Positions 52,242 to 62,332 of a DNA stretch of 64,000 nucleotides are shown here, in pieces. How positions within the stretch are numbered: the first letter of the stretch is position 1; every line of letters starts with the position of its first letter. Made by a program: the position numbers and the translations under genes. The DNA comes from Arundinibacter roseus (GTDB lineage Bacteria > Bacteroidota > Bacteroidia > Cytophagales > Spirosomataceae), in contig NZ_SMJU01000010.1 of NCBI RefSeq assembly GCF_004348825.1, forward strand, positions 124,001-188,000, in the 5' to 3' direction. The notes under the pieces are model-generated. The model did no database searches. It was given only the letters and a program-made list of their open reading frames with translations, and had not been told where the DNA came from.

Positions 52242-55079
52242 TTGAAATCAACCAATACAACCGACCTCACGGGCTACGATTCCATCGAAGTACAGGGTGC
52301 CCGGGAGCATAATCTCAAAAATATTGACGTCACTATTCCCCGCAACAAGTTGGTAGTAGTGACCGGCATCAGCGGCAGCGGTAAGTCTTCGCTGGCTTTT
52401 GATACCATTTATGCCGAAGGACAGCGGCGCTACATGGAAAGCTTTTCGAGCTACGCCCGGGGATTTATCGGTGAAATGGAGCGGCCCGATGTGGACAAAA
52501 TCAGCGGGTTGTCGCCCGTGATTAGCATCGAACAAAAAACTACGTCCCGCAATCCGCGCTCAACGGTAGGCACCGTTACGGAAATCTACGACTTCCTGCG
52601 CCTGCTGTATGCGCGTGCCGGCACGGCTTACTCCTACGTTACGGGCCGGCCCATGGTCAAGCAATCTCAGGATCAGATTATTGATCAATTGCTTAGTCAA
52701 TTTTCGGGGCAGAAAATCAGCTTGCTTGCTCCCGTTGTCAAGGGCCGCAAAGGGCATTACCGGGAGCTTTTTGTGCAGATTGCCCGCCTGGGCTACAACA
52801 AAGTACGGGTAGACGGCGAGGTGCAGGAAATTGAACCCAAAATGCAGCTCGACCGCTACAAGGTGCACGATATTGAGATTGTGGTAGACCGCGTCATTCC
52901 CAAAGCCGAAGAACGTTTTCGTTTGAGTCAGTCGGTAGCGACGGCCATCAAACAAGGCAAAGGAGCGATGATGATTCTGGATCAGGCGGGCGAAACCAAC
53001 TATTTTTCCCAAAATCTAATGGACCCCGAGTCGGGCATTAGCTACGACGACCCGGCGCCCAATAGTTTCTCTTTCAACTCTCCCTATGGCTGGTGCCCGG
53101 GTTGTCAGGGGCTTGGATTGGTGGAAGAAATCACCGAAGAATCGATCATTCCCGACCGCAGCCTGAGTATCAGCCGGGGCGGGATTGCGCCGATGGGCGA
53201 GTACCGCGAAGCCTGGATTTTTAAGCAGCTGGAAGTCTTGCTCAAAAAACACAAGGTAAGTCTCAGTACGCCTATCGAAAAGTTTCCACCCGAAGCGCTT
53301 CACCTCGTGCTGTATGGCAGCGACGAGCCCGTACCGGTACCTTCCAAGAAATATCCCGGCACGGAATGGGATACTAAGTTTGACGGAATTATTAATTTCC
53401 TAAAAAGGCAACAGGAAAACGGGACCGAAAAAATTCAGGATTGGCTCAAAGATTTTATGGTGATTCGCACCTGTCCCGAATGCGAAGGCGGGAGGCTGCG
53501 CAAAGAATCTTTACACATAAAAATTGACGGAAATAATATTGCCACGCTGGCCGAAATGGACATCCGCGAGCTGGCCAACTGGCTCGTAGGTCTGGAAGAT
53601 CGCCTTGAAAACCGGCAGCGGGTCATTGCGCACGAAGTACTGAAAGAGATTCGAAAACGGGTCGGTTTTTTACTCGACGTAGGTCTTGATTATCTGACTC
53701 TTAACCGTGCGCTGCGTACGCTGTCGGGCGGGGAAGCGCAGCGCATTCGGCTTGCTACCCAAATCGGCACGCAGCTGACGGGTGTGCTATACATCATGGA
53801 CGAACCGAGCATTGGTCTGCATCAGCGCGACAATGTCCGGCTGATCAATTCCCTCAAAAACCTCCGGGATCTGGGCAATACCGTACTCGTGGTGGAGCAC
53901 GACAAAGACATGATGCTGGCTTCGGATTATATCGTGGATATTGGCCCCGGTGCCGGACGCCACGGCGGACACATTGTAGGACAAGGCACGCCCGAGGAGT
54001 TTTTGAAAAATGGCTCCACCACAGCCGATTACCTCAGCGGTCGGCAAGGCATTATTCCGCCTGCTCAGCGGCGCAAAGGCAACGGAAATTTCCTGCACCT
54101 GAAAGGTTGCACTGGCCACAACCTCAAAAATGTGACGCTCAAATTTCCGTTGGGTGCCATGGTTTGCATTACGGGTGTAAGTGGTAGCGGCAAATCTTCG
54201 CTGATTCATGAAACCCTGTTTCCGCTGCTCAATCAGCATTTTTATCGCTCCCGCCGCGAACCGCTTGCGTATAAAAGCATTGAAGGCCTCGAACATCTCG
54301 ACAAGGTTATTGAGGTAGATCAGTCGCCAATTGGCCGTACGCCACGTTCTAATCCGGCGACATATACCAACCTGTTTACAGACATCCGCACGCTTTTTGC
54401 CGAACTCCCCGAATCCAAAATCCGGGGCTACAAGCCGGGGCGTTTTAGTTTTAATGTCAAAGGTGGTCGCTGCGAAGACTGCGAGGGAGCAGGGATGAAA
54501 AAAATTGAAATGGATTTTCTGCCCGATGTCCATATCAATTGCGAAACCTGCAAGGGAAAACGCTTCAACCGCGAAACCCTGGAAGTACGTTTTAAAGGAA
54601 AATCAGTGGCTGATATTCTGGATATGACGGTAGAAACTGCCCTGGATTTTTTTGAAAATCAACCCCGAATCCTGCGTAAAGTACAAACGTTGCACGATGT
54701 AGGGCTGGGGTATATCACTCTTGGTCAGCACGCCACTACGCTTTCGGGCGGTGAAGCACAACGCGTGAAACTATCCGAAGAACTATCCAAACGGGATACC
54801 GGAAAAACGCTCTATATTCTGGATGAACCTACCACAGGTCTGCATTTTCAGGACATCCGGCATTTGCTGGTAGTGCTGCAAAAACTCGTCGATAAAGGCA
54901 ATACGGTTTTGATTATTGAACATAACCTCGACGTTATCAAGGTATCAGATTATGTCGTTGATCTCGGTCCCGAAGGCGGCGGGCTTGGCGGCAAGATTAT
55001 CGCCGAAGGCACCCCCGAAAAAGTAGCGCAGGTAAAAGGCAGCTACACCGGGCATTTTTTGAAGCTGGAGCTGGGATAG
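52242..55079 (+). CDS. uvrA: Excinuclease ABC subunit A
   Basis: Damage-sensing ATPase of nucleotide excision repair; 945 residues. Two ABC domains: Walker A in [10 protein letters not shown] (42-51) and [10 protein letters not shown] (645-654), signatures [16 protein letters not shown] and [16 protein letters not shown]. Zinc modules are CPGCQGLG with CPECEGGRL, and CEDCEGAGM with CETCKGKRF. The start is a TTG, because no ATG lies before the conserved [14 protein letters not shown]; it is inferred from that. Bacteroidota often carry more than one UvrA, so this may be UvrA or a paralogue. Confidence 0.95.
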   Translation: MKSTNTTDLTGYDSIEVQGAREHNLKNIDVTIPRNKLVVVTGISGSGKSSLAFDTIYAEGQRRYMESFSSYARGFIGEMERPDVDKISGLSPVISIEQKTTSRNPRSTVGTVTEIYDFLRLLYARAGTAYSYVTGRPMVKQSQDQIIDQLLSQFSGQKISLLAPVVKGRKGHYRELFVQIARLGYNKVRVDGEVQEIEPKMQLDRYKVHDIEIVVDRVIPKAEERFRLSQSVATAIKQGKGAMMILDQAGETNYFSQNLMDPESGISYDDPAPNSFSFNSPYGWCPGCQGLGLVEEITEESIIPDRSLSISRGGIAPMGEYREAWIFKQLEVLLKKHKVSLSTPIEKFPPEALHLVLYGSDEPVPVPSKKYPGTEWDTKFDGIINFLKRQQENGTEKIQDWLKDFMVIRTCPECEGGRLRKESLHIKIDGNNIATLAEMDIRELANWLVGLEDRLENRQRVIAHEVLKEIRKRVGFLLDVGLDYLTLNRALRTLSGGEAQRIRLATQIGTQLTGVLYIMDEPSIGLHQRDNVRLINSLKNLRDLGNTVLVVEHDKDMMLASDYIVDIGPGAGRHGGHIVGQGTPEEFLKNGSTTADYLSGRQGIIPPAQRRKGNGNFLHLKGCTGHNLKNVTLKFPLGAMVCITGVSGSGKSSLIHETLFPLLNQHFYRSRREPLAYKSIEGLEHLDKVIEVDQSPIGRTPRSNPATYTNLFTDIRTLFAELPESKIRGYKPGRFSFNVKGGRCEDCEGAGMKKIEMDFLPDVHINCETCKGKRFNRETLEVRFKGKSVADILDMTVETALDFFENQPRILRKVQTLHDVGLGYITLGQHATTLSGGEAQRVKLSEELSKRDTGKTLYILDEPTTGLHFQDIRHLLVVLQKLVDKGNTVLIIEHNLDVIKVSDYVVDLGPEGGGLGGKIIAEGTPEKVAQVKGSYTGHFLKLELG

Positions 55080-55213
55080 AAAAATCTGCTTTTGAGAAGT
55101 TATCAGAATTAATGAACTAAAAAATCTTCACCCCCCTTTTGCAACTTTTCTTTCTAATAGTTACTCTTGGTTAATAATTGAAGTTCTTACTTTTTTCATT
55201 AACCACAATATGT

Positions 55214-55801
55214 ATGAAAAACTATCTGATCCTTGCACTATTCCTGATGGCAGGAAACACATTTGCACAATCTTCCACACCAACTCCCTGGCTAAACAAA
55301 GGTGAAATACAGGTTGGCGTGGGCTTTGGTACAGGTTTTGGCGATTATTCGGGTACTACCGTTCGCACAAGGCCTTATATTCAATATTTTATCAAAGACC
55401 GATGGGCCGTTCAGCTGGAAGGTCAGTATGAAGTGCATGGATTGGATAAGCAACAGGAATATCTAAGAGAGGATTTGAAAAGGCCTCAATACCTTGGAGC
55501 GGGAATAGCTACGCAATACCATTTCCTGAAAACCAATCGATTTTCTCTGTATGGTCAGGCAGGATACACTTATGGGAGATATAGGGTTTATACGTATGAT
55601 TTCAGCAGCAGTAGCCTTCCCTTTCCCACCCGAACGATCACCACAGACTACGGCCGTTTCAGCCTCGGCGCAGGTGTTCAGTACCGATTGGGAGATCGCT
55701 GGAGGATTCACGCCCTGGTGGAGAGGCAGGCCGCTACGGAGTTAAAATTCAAAGGGGGTGCTACCTCGGTTCAGGTTGGGGTAAGTTTCCGAATCAGGTA
55801 G
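55214..55801 (+). CDS. Outer-membrane beta-barrel protein (porin-like)
   Basis: 195 residues with a signal peptide (KNYLILALFLMAGNTFAQ) and a small barrel (GEIQVGVGFGTGFGDYSG, SLYGQAGYTYGRYRV, RFSLGAGVQYRL and the closing VQVGVSFRIR). The ATG at 55214 is preferred over a TTG at 55178. Function unknown. Confidence 0.8.
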   Translation: MKNYLILALFLMAGNTFAQSSTPTPWLNKGEIQVGVGFGTGFGDYSGTTVRTRPYIQYFIKDRWAVQLEGQYEVHGLDKQQEYLREDLKRPQYLGAGIATQYHFLKTNRFSLYGQAGYTYGRYRVYTYDFSSSSLPFPTRTITTDYGRFSLGAGVQYRLGDRWRIHALVERQAATELKFKGGATSVQVGVSFRIR

Positions 55802-55836
55802 GTCTATGTAAAAAAGAGTAAGCCAAAAAAGTCGGG

Positions 55837-55917
55837 CAAACTTTCAGATTACATAATTTTCAGCCCGTTTTACTGCAATTTGAAAGTTTGACTTTCAGAT
55901 TGCAGTAAAACGGGCTG
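55837..55917. repeat. Hairpin element with two alternative pairings
   Basis: A 19-bp perfect stem CAGCCCGTTTTACTGCAAT (55861-55879) with its complement (55899-55917), extended inward by TGAAAG/CTTTCA. The loop-side arm AATTTGAAAGTTTG (55877-55890) can also pair with CAAACTTTCAGATT (55837-55850) at 13 of 14 positions. The two pairings exclude each other. There is no T-run after 55917, so it is not a standard terminator. Confidence 0.7.
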
Positions 55918-55964
55918 AACCGGATAAGAAACGTCCGGCCATAAGTAATGAATCTGTAAAGCAC

Positions 55965-56075
55965 CTAGTCGTGCGATGGGCTGTTTTTCTTCGCTTTTTT
56001 ATCGGCTCTTTTCTCCTTCAGATTCTTCTCAGCCTTTTTCTTTTCTCCTTTTTGCGGAGATTTCTCTTTTGCCAT
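55965..56075 (-). CDS. Lysine-rich 36-residue small protein
   Basis: An ATG at 56075 opens MAKEKSPQKGEKKKAEKNLK, ending SPSHD. It is too short to be found by common length filters. Charge is strongly basic, with KEK/KKK repeats and no hydrophobic segment, so it is a soluble or nucleic-acid-binding micro-protein. Short basic proteins of this style occur in many Bacteroidota genomes. It lies between a barrel gene and the methyltransferase on the opposite strand to the former. Confidence 0.6.
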   Translation of the reverse strand: MAKEKSPQKGEKKKAEKNLKEKRADKKAKKNSPSHD

Positions 56076-56183
56076 GATCGTAATTGGTTTTTAGGAAAGA
56101 TACCAATTTAAACCCACAACCGCTAATTCTTTCTTTATCAGTCGCCTGACCAATACGGTTCCTGAGTGATGCGGTCAAATTGG

Positions 56184-57371
56184 CTAAACCAGCCCCAAAA
56201 GCCGTTCGAGATGATGGTAGCCAATTCCAAAAAAGTGTTTGGAAGCGTCTATTTTTCGACGAATTGCTTCACGATCGGGCGAAGTACCACGGCGTTTTTC
56301 TCCAACAATGAGTACATTTTTGGGCGTGTGAGCATCCGAAATAAACTCCATGACACGCGTTGAATAGCCATAATATTCCAGGATCAGCGAACGGATTCCA
56401 TCCGTCACCATTTCGGCCTGTCGTTCCAGAAAAATGCCATGTTTTGTCAAAAAATCCAGATCTGACGACGCCCGGTGTTTTTCCATTTCGCGTCGAATCT
56501 GTTTATGACAGCAGGGCGCCACAACAATCAGATCAGCGTCTGCCCGAATGCCCTGAAAAATGGCTTCGTCCGTTGCCGTGTCGCAGGCATGCAGGGCAAT
56601 CAGCACGTGTATTTGCTCCGGAGAAACATAATTTTCGATGGTTCCTTCTGCAAATTTCAGCCCGCTGAACCCCGATTCTACGGCTACGCTGTTACAAAAA
56701 CCAACCAGTTCTTTTCGGAACTCTACACCGGTCACCTGCGTATTTTTTAGTAACGTGTGCGTCAGGTAATCGTACAGGGCAAAGGTGAGATAGCCCTTTC
56801 CAGCCCCCATGTCCACAATTGTCGTGAGCGGGCGAGCGGGTAAATTTTGGAGCAAATTGCTCAAAATTTCGATGTAGTGATTGATCTGCCGGTACTTGTC
56901 CTGCCCCTGTTTGTAGACCGTCCCCTGCGCATCCGTTAGGCCCAATTGGTACAGGTACGACTTGCCCTGCGCTTCAATTTTACGAGGCTTCTGTTTGTCA
57001 TGTTCCAGTGATGGCAATTCGGTAACGGACGGCTTCTCGTGCCGCAGCCCAAAACGGCCTTTGGAGTACTGAACGACTACGTCCTGATGCAGTGTAAACA
57101 AATGCCCAAACCGAAATCCATTGACTGTCAGCAGCGTTTGCAGGAGCAGCAGAGCTTCTTCGGGTGAATAATTTTTGGTAACATCCTTCCGTTTGTAGCG
57201 ATACAGAAACGAGAGTTTTTCCTGTTTTTTGACAACTATTTTTTTGATATACAGGCTTTTCAGCTCTTCTTCCGGACCTTTATAATCACCAAAGTTAGCT
57301 TTTATAAACAAGCCGTTGGCCAGACTTTCCTGAACATGGGAGATAAAATCGCGGGTAATTTCTGCGGTCAT
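56184..57371 (-). CDS. SAM-dependent methyltransferase (Methyltransf_32-like)
   Basis: 395 residues. Residues 1-150 have no recognised fold. A Rossmann methyltransferase core starts at VDMGAGKGYLTFALYDYL, with the motifs VTGVEFRKELV, LIALHACDTATDEAI and VVAPCCHKQIRREM, as in the METTL25/GSTCD-like family. The substrate is unknown; the PCCHKQIR motif is used in RNA- or protein-directed members. The ATG at 57371 is preferred over a TTG at 57434 that overlaps the regulator gene. It is downstream of the LytTR regulator on the same strand. Confidence 0.82.
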   Translation of the reverse strand: MTAEITRDFISHVQESLANGLFIKANFGDYKGPEEELKSLYIKKIVVKKQEKLSFLYRYKRKDVTKNYSPEEALLLLQTLLTVNGFRFGHLFTLHQDVVVQYSKGRFGLRHEKPSVTELPSLEHDKQKPRKIEAQGKSYLYQLGLTDAQGTVYKQGQDKYRQINHYIEILSNLLQNLPARPLTTIVDMGAGKGYLTFALYDYLTHTLLKNTQVTGVEFRKELVGFCNSVAVESGFSGLKFAEGTIENYVSPEQIHVLIALHACDTATDEAIFQGIRADADLIVVAPCCHKQIRREMEKHRASSDLDFLTKHGIFLERQAEMVTDGIRSLILEYYGYSTRVMEFISDAHTPKNVLIVGEKRRGTSPDREAIRRKIDASKHFFGIGYHHLERLLGLV

Positions 57372-57424
57372 AGATTGGTGGTTTCGGATAGTAACAGCCG
57401 ATTCCTTCAAAACATTCGGTTGCG

Positions 57425-58183
57425 CTAGGTCCAACGGCTCACGTAGTCCGAAAACACATCCTTATACTGATCACCAATGGGCACGTGGGCGCTGCCGATT
57501 TGAATATTGTTGCGGGCGATTGCTCCTATTTTTTCAAGATTAACGATAAACGAGCGATGCACACGCATGAAGCGCTCAGCAGGCAGCTTTTCTTCCAGCG
57601 CTTTCAGGCTCGTGAGCGAAAGCAATGGTTTGCTCTCATTCAGGAGATGTACTTTTACGTAATCTTTTAACCCTTCAATGTACAGAATATCGCTGTAAGC
57701 TACCCGGATAAGCTGATATTCGACTTTCAAAAATAGATAGTCTTCTCTGATTGGCTGGGTCTGAGGTGCTTGCTGAACCATGGGCGTTTCGGCTTTGTGA
57801 ATGAGCTCAAAATACGTCAGCGCTTTTGTGGCAGACCGCAGGAATTCCTCGTAATTGAAGGGTTTGAGCAAATAATCAAGCGCATCTACCCGAAACCCTT
57901 CCAGGGCAAAATGATTGAAGGCCGTTGTAAAAATAATACGCGGGCCCTGCCCCTGCGCGCCTGATTTTTCGAGCACCCGCGCCAGTTCAAGACCCGTCAG
58001 GTCCGGCATTTGAATATCCAGAAAAAGTACATCTACCTGCTGCGTGTGCAAGCCCTGCAAGGCTTCCACGGCACTGGAAAAACGTCCCGTAAGCTTTAAG
58101 AAAGGGGTTTTTTCGATAAATGCACACACGAGCCCGAGAGCAAGCGGCTCATCGTCGACGGCCAGGCAGTTTAAAGTTATCAT
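57425..58183 (-). CDS. LytTR-family response regulator (second pair)
   Basis: 252 residues. Receiver domain with LAVDDEPLALGLV, phosphoacceptor in VLFLDIQMPDLTG and LLKPFNYE. LytTR domain from about 145 (EYQLIRVAYSDILYIEGLKDYV, shortened; RFMRVHRSFIVNLEKI). Its ATG overlaps the kinase stop in an ATGA, so it is translated together with the kinase gene upstream. Confidence 0.94.
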   Translation of the reverse strand: MITLNCLAVDDEPLALGLVCAFIEKTPFLKLTGRFSSAVEALQGLHTQQVDVLFLDIQMPDLTGLELARVLEKSGAQGQGPRIIFTTAFNHFALEGFRVDALDYLLKPFNYEEFLRSATKALTYFELIHKAETPMVQQAPQTQPIREDYLFLKVEYQLIRVAYSDILYIEGLKDYVKVHLLNESKPLLSLTSLKALEEKLPAERFMRVHRSFIVNLEKIGAIARNNIQIGSAHVPIGDQYKDVFSDYVSRWT

Positions 58184-59253
58184 ACGGCTTGTAATTCCAG
58201 ATGAACACTGTATTCACTCTCTGCCCGATTTTCCTGCACGTCGAGTGCGTAGCGTCCGGGGTAAAGCAGATCGAGGCGGCGGCGCGTATTGACGAGCCCA
58301 ATGCCGTTGCTTTCTTCCAGATTGACTGATTTTTTATCAGAAAATAGCGTGTTACGTACTTCCACATAAATTTTCCCACCATCCTGCCTGATCAGAATTT
58401 CGATGCGGCTCGGCTGCGTGGCACTCACTCCGTGCTTGAAGGCATTTTCGATAAATGGTAAAAACAGCATCGGCGCAATCGGCACGTCGTTCATCGGGTG
58501 TGGCGGGGTCAGCAGCACCGTCACTTTATCGGTCAGCCGCAGCTGCATAAGTTTGATGTAATCCTGCGCAAAGGCTATTTCCTGACTCAGCTGCACGGTA
58601 CCCTGCTGCGAATCATAGAGTACGTAGCGCATCATGCGCGACAATTTGTGCAGGGCCTCCCGGGAGGCCTCCACGTCAATCACCGTCAGGGCGTAAATAT
58701 TATTAAGCGTATTGAAGAAAAAATGCGGGTTAATCTGCGCTTTTAGAAACGAAAGTTCGGAGTCGATTTTTGCCCGTTCCAGTTTTTGTCGAAGTTCCAC
58801 ATCATGCTGCCATTTCTGAACTACCGCGAAGCTTGTGCTGATACCAATGACCATCAGAGCGGTGAGTAAGGAAAAATAGTCGAACCAATCTTCGCGCCTC
58901 ATGACGCCCGTATTTCTAACCGCCTTAAAGGCGTTTTCCATGCTTTCACGAAGGCCAATCAGCTGTTCTACTTTCTGCACGAGCACTGCTACGGTAATAA
59001 CAGCGACCATATTATAAAGGATAAACTTGCCGGTTCGGTTCATAAACAGCAGCCTGGGAACCCACACCTGCGTATTGACATAAAATATAGCAAGCAGCAT
59101 TCCAAACAATACCGCCTGCTTAACCCAAAACTGCATCGGAATGGTGATACGCCAGGTTAGTGGTTGCCACAGCAAAAGAATTGCCCCAAGCAGTGACCAA
59201 ACCAGGGCCTGAATAACCCAGGGCATGAAGCGGCGTGATGAAAGTGATTCCAT
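58180..59253 (-). CDS. LytS-type membrane histidine kinase (second pair)
   Basis: 357 residues. Four or five membrane segments in residues 10-150, then the kinase: coiled helix, His box INPHFFFNTLNNIYAL, N-box LPFIENAFKHGV and G-box GIGLVNTRRRLDLLYPGRY. It has no N-terminal repeat domain, unlike the pentapeptide kinase at 23961. Overlap of 4 bases with its regulator. Upstream 59254-59649 is the divergent region to the 858-residue receptor. Confidence 0.93.
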   Translation of the reverse strand: MESLSSRRFMPWVIQALVWSLLGAILLLWQPLTWRITIPMQFWVKQAVLFGMLLAIFYVNTQVWVPRLLFMNRTGKFILYNMVAVITVAVLVQKVEQLIGLRESMENAFKAVRNTGVMRREDWFDYFSLLTALMVIGISTSFAVVQKWQHDVELRQKLERAKIDSELSFLKAQINPHFFFNTLNNIYALTVIDVEASREALHKLSRMMRYVLYDSQQGTVQLSQEIAFAQDYIKLMQLRLTDKVTVLLTPPHPMNDVPIAPMLFLPFIENAFKHGVSATQPSRIEILIRQDGGKIYVEVRNTLFSDKKSVNLEESNGIGLVNTRRRLDLLYPGRYALDVQENRAESEYSVHLELQAV

Positions 59254-59511
59254 AGGTATAGTACCGACAGGTGGTTAAGTACGCGTAAAAAAATCAAAAA
59301 AACATCCCTATACGTCAATCGGCACCAACAAGACTACATAGTACTTTTTAAAGATTTACTTTCAATAGACGAATACGTATTTTATATCGACGAACTGCCC
59401 TGATTTATCTATTAACTTATTGATACACTTTAATTTCCAAATCTTTCCAGGTTTATCGGTCAAAAAAGGGGTTTAGTCTATATGAACAATGTTCCTGTCT
59501 ATTGTGCTTCT

Positions 59512-59580
59512 TTTGTTGTCAACAAAGGTTGTTATTTTGGAGTAGTATCTGAGTCATGCAACGGCAGAAAACTAATTTTG
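59512..59580 (+). promoter_or_regulatory. Palindrome and -7-like element in the LytS/receptor divergent region
   Basis: TTTGTTG-t-CAACAAA (59512-59526) is a near-perfect palindrome, and TAATTTTG (59573-59580) fits TAnnTTTG, 70 bases before the receptor ATG. The same palindrome arms occur at 13522. The rest of 59254-59649 has no gene. The arrangement fits an operator for the adjacent LytTR regulator, untested. Confidence 0.4.
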
Positions 59581-59649
59581 TACATTTTTAGGATTTAGCT
59601 TTTGTTTCAAACTCTTTTACTTGTTTAAATACTCCAATAAATATTAGCC

Positions 59650-62226
59650 ATGAAAAAGCATTATCTACTTTTATTTTTACTCACCTTCTTCGCTGCTCAG
59701 GCATGGGCTCAAATCCCGACCTTCCCGGGTGGTGGCGGTGGACGGCCTTCGCAGCAACCGGCAGTAATTCCGGGCACAGCCGACGACGTAGCCCGCGGAA
59801 ATGGAAAAATCAGTGGAACGTTGGTTGACTCTGTGTCCAAACAACCCATTGAGTTTGCTGCGATTTCGCTGGTAGAAATTAAAAGTAACAAGCCAATCGA
59901 CGGAACAACGACCGACGACAAAGGCAATTTTTCGCTGACCAAAATCGCAGAAGGCGATTACAATTTACTCATTTCTTTTATTGGGTATAAAGGAAAACAG
60001 GTAAAAAAAGTAAGCATTGGCCGTCGTGCCACGATTGAACTCGGCGAAGTGGTGCTAATTCCCGATGTGGTGCAACTGAACGCAGTTAACGTGGTTGGAC
60101 AGGCCGAAATGATCGAGGAACGGGTTGACCGCCTGGTTTATAATGCCGAAAAGGACATTGCCAGCAAAGGCGGCGACGCAACGGAGGTCATGCGCAAAGT
60201 GCCGATGCTCAGCGTGGATTTGGACGGAAATGTATCGCTACGCGGTAGCTCAAACGTAAGGGTATTGATTAACAACAAGCCGTCCACAATTCTGGCAAAC
60301 AGCGTGGCTGATGCGTTAAAGCAAATCCCGGCGGATATGATCAAATCGGTTGAGGTAATCACCTCGCCTTCTGCCAAGTATGATGCCGAAGGTACTGCCG
60401 GGATCATCAACATTATTACCAAAAAGAATACGCTTCAGGGCGCTACGCTTGACCTGAACACAGGAGTAGGCAACCGAGGCTCCAACCTCGGCCTGCGCGG
60501 AAGTTACCGGACCGGCAAGATGGGTTTTAATCTTGGTGGATTTGGCCGCGCTACGTACAATGTCATTGGTAAAGGAGAAAATATTCAGGAAGGAAATAGA
60601 AATGGCAGTCCGTTTTCTACCCGGCAAACAACCGAATCACTCAACACCGGCGGTTTTGGCTCCTACAATTTGGGCTGGGATTATGATATTACTGAGAAGT
60701 CATTTGTGACAGCAAGTGTACGCTATGGCGTGCGCAATCAGAATAATACGCAGTCAATTTCAACGATCAGTTCGTTTGGAAATAATCCTGCTACAAATTC
60801 ATTCCGGGATGTTACAGTGACGGACTTATCCGGAACCGTTGACGTAAACATTGACTACACCCGTCAGTTGAAAAAGCCACAGCAGGAGTTCAGCATTCTG
60901 TCGCAGTTTAGCCGGAATAACCGCACCAATGATTTCGACGCTGATTTGTTCAGTTCTTCTACCTCCCTGGAACTTCTGGGTCAGGAAGGCAACCGCAACG
61001 GCAGCTACAATCAGGAAAGTACGATTCAGCTTGACTATCAGTCGCCGATCAAAAAAACGCAGATGATTGAGTTTGGTGCGAAGGGGATTTTCCGGGAAGT
61101 AAATAGCGATTTTACCTATTTTAGCACGATTGCTACGCCACGGCCCGCCAACGAGCTTAACTACGATCAGAATGTAGCCGCTACGTATTTGTCCTACACC
61201 TTTTCTACAAAAAATAAATACTCGTTCAAAATCGGTAGCCGCTATGAATATACTACGATCATGGCCAATCAGGGAGAAGCTGATCTTGCCATTCCTGATT
61301 ACGGCAATTTGGTTCCAAGCGTAAATATTTCAAAAACATTTAAAGGTGGAAAAACCGTTAAACTGGGCTACAATCGTCGCTTGCAGCGTCCGGGGATTCA
61401 ATTCCTGAACCCAAACATCAACGCAGCTAACCCACAAAATATCACGGTAGGTAATCCAAACCTTGCACCCGAACTGACCGATCAGTACGAGCTGAGCACG
61501 AGTTGGTTTAAAAAGTCGGTATATCTGAATCTTTCGTTATTTGCCCGGAATACCAATAACTCCATCGAGAGCATTCGCTCTACCGACGAGCAGGGCGTGA
61601 TTACAACTACGTACGGCAACATTGGCCAAAAACAAAACTACGGCCTCAACCTCTTTGGTAACGTAACGCTCTTTTCCAAATGGCAGCTTGGCGGTGGATT
61701 GGATACGTACTACGCGTACCTCTCGAACAATAGCGGAAACACAGCTCTTGGTACGACGAACTCCGGTATGGTAATTTCCGGACGGATTTTTACCAACCTG
61801 ACTATCAAAAATGGCTGGGGTCTGCAGGGCTTTGGGTTTATCCGTGGCCGGGATGTACAGCTGCAGGGCACCCAAACGGGCTTTGCGTTTTATAGCCTGG
61901 GCGCCAAGAAAGATTTTGCCAATAAGCGCGGTAGCGTGGGTATTGGTGCAGAGAACTTCCTGGCAAAGGCGTTTAGGGTAGAAACCATTTTGGACACACC
62001 CAACTTTACACAAACGAACATCAACAATCTATATAATCGTGGCGTGCGGATCAACTTCTCTTATAAGCTAGGTAAAATGAGCTTTGATGAGCAGCCCCGC
62101 CGTCGCCGCAAGAGCGTCAATAACGACGACGTGAAGAGCGGTGGAGATGGTGGTGGTGGCGATGGCGGCGGTCAGCCGCAGCAAGCCGCCCCTGCCGCAG
62201 GAGGTGGACGCCCCCGAGGAAAATAA
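59650..62226 (+). CDS. TonB-dependent receptor-like outer-membrane protein with Gly/Pro-rich tail
   Basis: 858 residues. The signal peptide (HYLLLFLLTFFAAQAWAQ) is followed by a short Gly/Pro linker, a carboxypeptidase-regulatory domain (about 50-135), a plug (AEKDIASKGGDATEVMRKVP; RVLINNKPSTILANS) and a barrel of the OMP_b-brl_3 group. The last strand, near residue 820, is followed by a low-complexity tail rich in Gly, Pro, Ala and basic residues (GGDGGGGDGGGQ, GGGRPRGK) rather than the usual aromatic terminus. It is divergent from a LytS/LytTR pair. Substrate unknown. Confidence 0.9.
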   Translation: MKKHYLLLFLLTFFAAQAWAQIPTFPGGGGGRPSQQPAVIPGTADDVARGNGKISGTLVDSVSKQPIEFAAISLVEIKSNKPIDGTTTDDKGNFSLTKIAEGDYNLLISFIGYKGKQVKKVSIGRRATIELGEVVLIPDVVQLNAVNVVGQAEMIEERVDRLVYNAEKDIASKGGDATEVMRKVPMLSVDLDGNVSLRGSSNVRVLINNKPSTILANSVADALKQIPADMIKSVEVITSPSAKYDAEGTAGIINIITKKNTLQGATLDLNTGVGNRGSNLGLRGSYRTGKMGFNLGGFGRATYNVIGKGENIQEGNRNGSPFSTRQTTESLNTGGFGSYNLGWDYDITEKSFVTASVRYGVRNQNNTQSISTISSFGNNPATNSFRDVTVTDLSGTVDVNIDYTRQLKKPQQEFSILSQFSRNNRTNDFDADLFSSSTSLELLGQEGNRNGSYNQESTIQLDYQSPIKKTQMIEFGAKGIFREVNSDFTYFSTIATPRPANELNYDQNVAATYLSYTFSTKNKYSFKIGSRYEYTTIMANQGEADLAIPDYGNLVPSVNISKTFKGGKTVKLGYNRRLQRPGIQFLNPNINAANPQNITVGNPNLAPELTDQYELSTSWFKKSVYLNLSLFARNTNNSIESIRSTDEQGVITTTYGNIGQKQNYGLNLFGNVTLFSKWQLGGGLDTYYAYLSNNSGNTALGTTNSGMVISGRIFTNLTIKNGWGLQGFGFIRGRDVQLQGTQTGFAFYSLGAKKDFANKRGSVGIGAENFLAKAFRVETILDTPNFTQTNINNLYNRGVRINFSYKLGKMSFDEQPRRRRKSVNNDDVKSGGDGGGGDGGGQPQQAAPAAGGGRPRGK

Positions 62227-62245
62227 ACCCCTAATCTATATGTTG

Positions 62246-62280
62246 AAAAACGGCCAACCTGATTCAGTTTGGCCGTTTTT
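62246..62280 (+). terminator. Terminator after the receptor gene
   Basis: AAAAACGGCCAA (62246-62257) pairs with TTGGCCGTTTTT (62269-62280), 12-bp stem, followed by more T. Confidence 0.9.
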
Positions 62281-62332
62281 TTTGATGTTATTTATTGTTT
62301 GAAACCTGTTTCACATTTTTACATTCAAATTT

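Noticed and set aside
53787-54533. Minus-strand frame of 248 residues inside uvrA
   Set aside because: Antisense of conserved UvrA ATPase sequence; no independent support.
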